Shown here piece after piece: positions 6,162 to 7,461 of a stretch of 7,461 nt of DNA (within the stretch, counting starts at the first letter, position 1; each line of letters begins with the position of its first letter). The stretch is from assembly GCA_934130485.1 (NCBI GenBank), contig CAKOYE010000044.1, positions 1 to 7,461 on the forward strand, read 5' to 3'. The translations under genes were made by a program, and so were the position numbers. Origin of the DNA: an uncultured Bacilli bacterium (lineage in GTDB: Bacteria; Bacillota_I; Bacilli_A; RF39; UBA660). The notes beneath the pieces are model-generated. The model saw only the letters and a program-made list of their open reading frames with translations, had not been told where the DNA came from and did not search any database.

Positions 6162-7028
6162 TTACTTTAAAAGTTTACAGAATTTGTCAGCAATATTTAT
6201 AAAATTATTATCTTTTATTAAATTAAAACCTTCACCACCTAAATTACAAACACGATTACTTAAAATTTTCTTAACTTTTTTAGATATATTTTCTAATGAA
6301 AATAAATATGAATTTTTATTGTCAATTAAATATTGATAGCAAAAATCACTGTTTAAAATTAACATATTCTTTTTTAAATTTAAACAAATATTTAAATAAT
6401 CCCTACTTTCTATAATATTATCAAAAAAAATTATTAAAAAACTATTATTAATATAATTTTGAAGTATCCTTTCATTACAATACTTATATAATTTTAAGTT
6501 ATTAGGCAAATCATTTAATAAAAGAGCATCCTTTTTTGACAAATTACTATTATAACCAATTAAATTAAAATTAATTTTAGGATAATCATTTACAATACTA
6601 ACTGAGTTAATTAAAAATCTGTAATTACTATCAATTATAGTTACATCTTTTCTTCCCAAATTAAATAATTTATTTTTACATAAACCAATACATAAATTTT
6701 CGATTGGAATTATAATTATCTTTTTATGATTTATAATTTTTTTTAAATATGGCATACTAACAATAATAAAATTACATTTATTAAAAAACGTATTCATTTT
6801 ACTTACATAATTATAATTATTTTTACAAATTTTTAATTCGTCCAAATAAGCAATATAAATAACTTTTTTAGCTCTTTCCATAAGTTTTAATGTATTTTTA
6901 CTATTTTGAGAAACAATTAATGTATCAAATTTATCATTAATATTCGTTGTATAATTAATCTTTCCATAATCTAAATATGTTACAATTTTAGTCAGAAGAG
7001 GTTTGTTCTCAATATACAATAAATTCAT
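6162..7028 (-). CDS. Putative divergent GT-B (GT4-like) glycosyltransferase
   Basis: A 288-residue, probably cytosolic protein with no Trp and a very Asn/Lys/Ile-rich composition. No family is certain. The layout resembles a short GT4 enzyme. The N-terminal half has alternating strands and ends in CNFIIVSMPYLKKIINHKKIIIIPIENL (85-112), like the 'ad.vi.vS.ylk...k..vipn' linker of GT4 proteins. The C-terminal half has INFNLIGYN (152-160), LPNNLKLYKYCNERILQNYINNSFLIIFF (174-202), IIESRDYLNICLNLKKNMLILNSD (205-228) and YLIDNKNSYLFS (233-244), matching the order of GT4 nucleotide-sugar-site elements. In the EX7E position the first Glu is present (207) but the second is Cys215, so activity is doubtful. 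No membrane helix is evident. ATG 7028 is preceded by AGAGGTGG (7043-7036) with a 7-base spacer. It may share a transcript with rnr, 48 bases downstream. Confidence 0.55.
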   Translation of the reverse strand: MNLLYIENKPLLTKIVTYLDYGKINYTTNINDKFDTLIVSQNSKNTLKLMERAKKVIYIAYLDELKICKNNYNYVSKMNTFFNKCNFIIVSMPYLKKIINHKKIIIIPIENLCIGLCKNKLFNLGRKDVTIIDSNYRFLINSVSIVNDYPKINFNLIGYNSNLSKKDALLLNDLPNNLKLYKYCNERILQNYINNSFLIIFFDNIIESRDYLNICLNLKKNMLILNSDFCYQYLIDNKNSYLFSLENISKKVKKILSNRVCNLGGEGFNLIKDNNFINIADKFCKLLK

Positions 7029-7158
7029 AAATATCCACCTCTAATATATTGTTTACATAAAAATTTACGATTATTCAAAAAAAAGTGTAATTTGTATGAT
7101 ATATATTTGATATATAAGTGCAAATATGTTATAATTTTCCTAGAAAGGGAGTATATTT
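7029..7158. promoter_or_regulatory. Divergent intergenic region
   Basis: A 130-base AT-rich spacer between the glycosyltransferase-like gene and the divergent plus-strand gene. It holds the plus-strand promoter and both ribosome sites. For the minus strand I find no convincing promoter: TATATT (7049-7044) would start transcription inside the ribosome site, and TTGAAT near 7078-7073 lacks a good partner. A direct repeat TGATATATA occurs at 7097-7105 and 7108-7116, 11 bases apart, overlapping the plus-strand -35 box. Confidence 0.6.
7107..7135 (+). promoter_or_regulatory. Strong sigma-A-type promoter of the plus-strand gene
   Basis: TTGATA (7107-7112), a 17-base spacer and TATAAT (7130-7135), with TG at 7127-7128 giving an extended -10 box. 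Five of six -35 bases and all -10 bases match consensus. Initiation is expected near 7142, leaving a leader of about 17 bases that includes AAAGGGAG. Confidence 0.8.
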
Positions 7159-7461
7159 ATGTTTATACTTGATTGTGGATTACCAGACGTTTTAACTAGA
7201 GTTTTATCCGGACTATATAAAGCTATACTAATTGCAGCACCACTTGGTATAGTTGTATTTGGAGTTGTAGATTTTATAAAAGGAATTGCATCAAAAGACG
7301 CAAATGAAATAAAATCAAATAGTTCAAGATTTGTAAAAAGGCTTATAACAGGATTACTTACTTTCTTTGTTCTTGCAATTACAAGGGCTGTATTTTACAT
7401 TATTTCACAGAATGTAAGTGATGCTGGTGGCGCAATAGGATGTGCAATTAGCGTTTTAGGA
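7159..7461 (+). CDS. Two-helix membrane protein, VirB2/TrbC pilin-like (partial, 3' end outside window)
   Basis: The first 101 codons of an open frame that runs off the window. ATG 7159 follows AAAGGGAG (7144-7151) with a 7-base spacer and a strong promoter. The N-terminus MFILDCGLPDVLTRVLSG lacks a long signal peptide. Helix 1 spans about 22-40 (AILIAAPLGIVVFGVVDFI), then a charged loop KGIASKDANEIKSNSSRFVKR (41-61), then helix 2 at about 62-82. The positive loop should be inside, leaving both ends outside, with Cys6 and Cys95 on the same face. The pattern of helix, 'D..K.i...d..eik......kR', helix recalls VirB2/TrbC-like small pilins of Gram-positive type IV secretion and conjugation regions. 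This is recognition by pattern only; a holin or another small membrane protein is possible. No partner gene of such a system is visible, and the gene is transcribed away from the rest. Confidence 0.6.
   Translation, partial: MFILDCGLPDVLTRVLSGLYKAILIAAPLGIVVFGVVDFIKGIASKDANEIKSNSSRFVKRLITGLLTFFVLAITRAVFYIISQNVSDAGGAIGCAISVLG

Overview
This 7461-base window comes from a very AT-rich bacterium and is almost entirely coding. Proteins rich in Lys, Asn, Ile and Phe, Bacillus-type Shine-Dalgarno sites (AGGTGA, GGAG), TATAAT -10 boxes and a B. subtilis-like SmpB all point to a low-GC member of the Bacillota/Mycoplasmatota. Trp is encoded by TGG, the long frames contain no TGA, and all visible stops are TAA or TAG, so the standard code is likely. 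That argues against Mycoplasma/Spiroplasma proper and fits the many uncultured, reduced, Bacilli- or mollicute-like gut lineages. The lineage is inference.

Six complete genes lie on the minus strand. In transcription order they are: a divergent GT-B-type glycosyltransferase-like protein (7028-6162), RNase R (rnr, 6113-4011), a 14-helix membrane protein with a GT-C-like loop and an extracytoplasmic C-terminal domain (3920-2076), a CapA/PgsA-family lipoprotein (2062-938), smpB (930-484) and the tmRNA gene ssrA (443-67). A seventh gene, truncated by the window edge, runs the other way from 7159 and encodes a two-helix protein resembling VirB2/TrbC-type pilins.

The core theme is ribosome rescue. 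tmRNA and SmpB release stalled ribosomes, and RNase R degrades structured or non-stop RNA. In many Bacillota rnr, smpB and ssrA are adjacent; here two cell-envelope genes separate rnr from smpB. The signals suggest at least three minus-strand units: glycosyltransferase plus rnr, ending at an AT hairpin (about 3980-4010); membrane protein-capA-smpB from an extended -10 promoter just after that hairpin; and ssrA from its own extended -10 promoter, ending at a hairpin plus T-run at 25-1. The plus-strand gene has the best promoter in the window (TTGATA, 17 bases, TATAAT with TG extension).

Start sites need care. For rnr, the membrane protein and capA, the longest open frame begins upstream of the Shine-Dalgarno site and translates it. 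I moved these three starts downstream. I see no transposon, CRISPR array, riboswitch or tRNA gene. No intergenic stretch exceeds about 130 bases.
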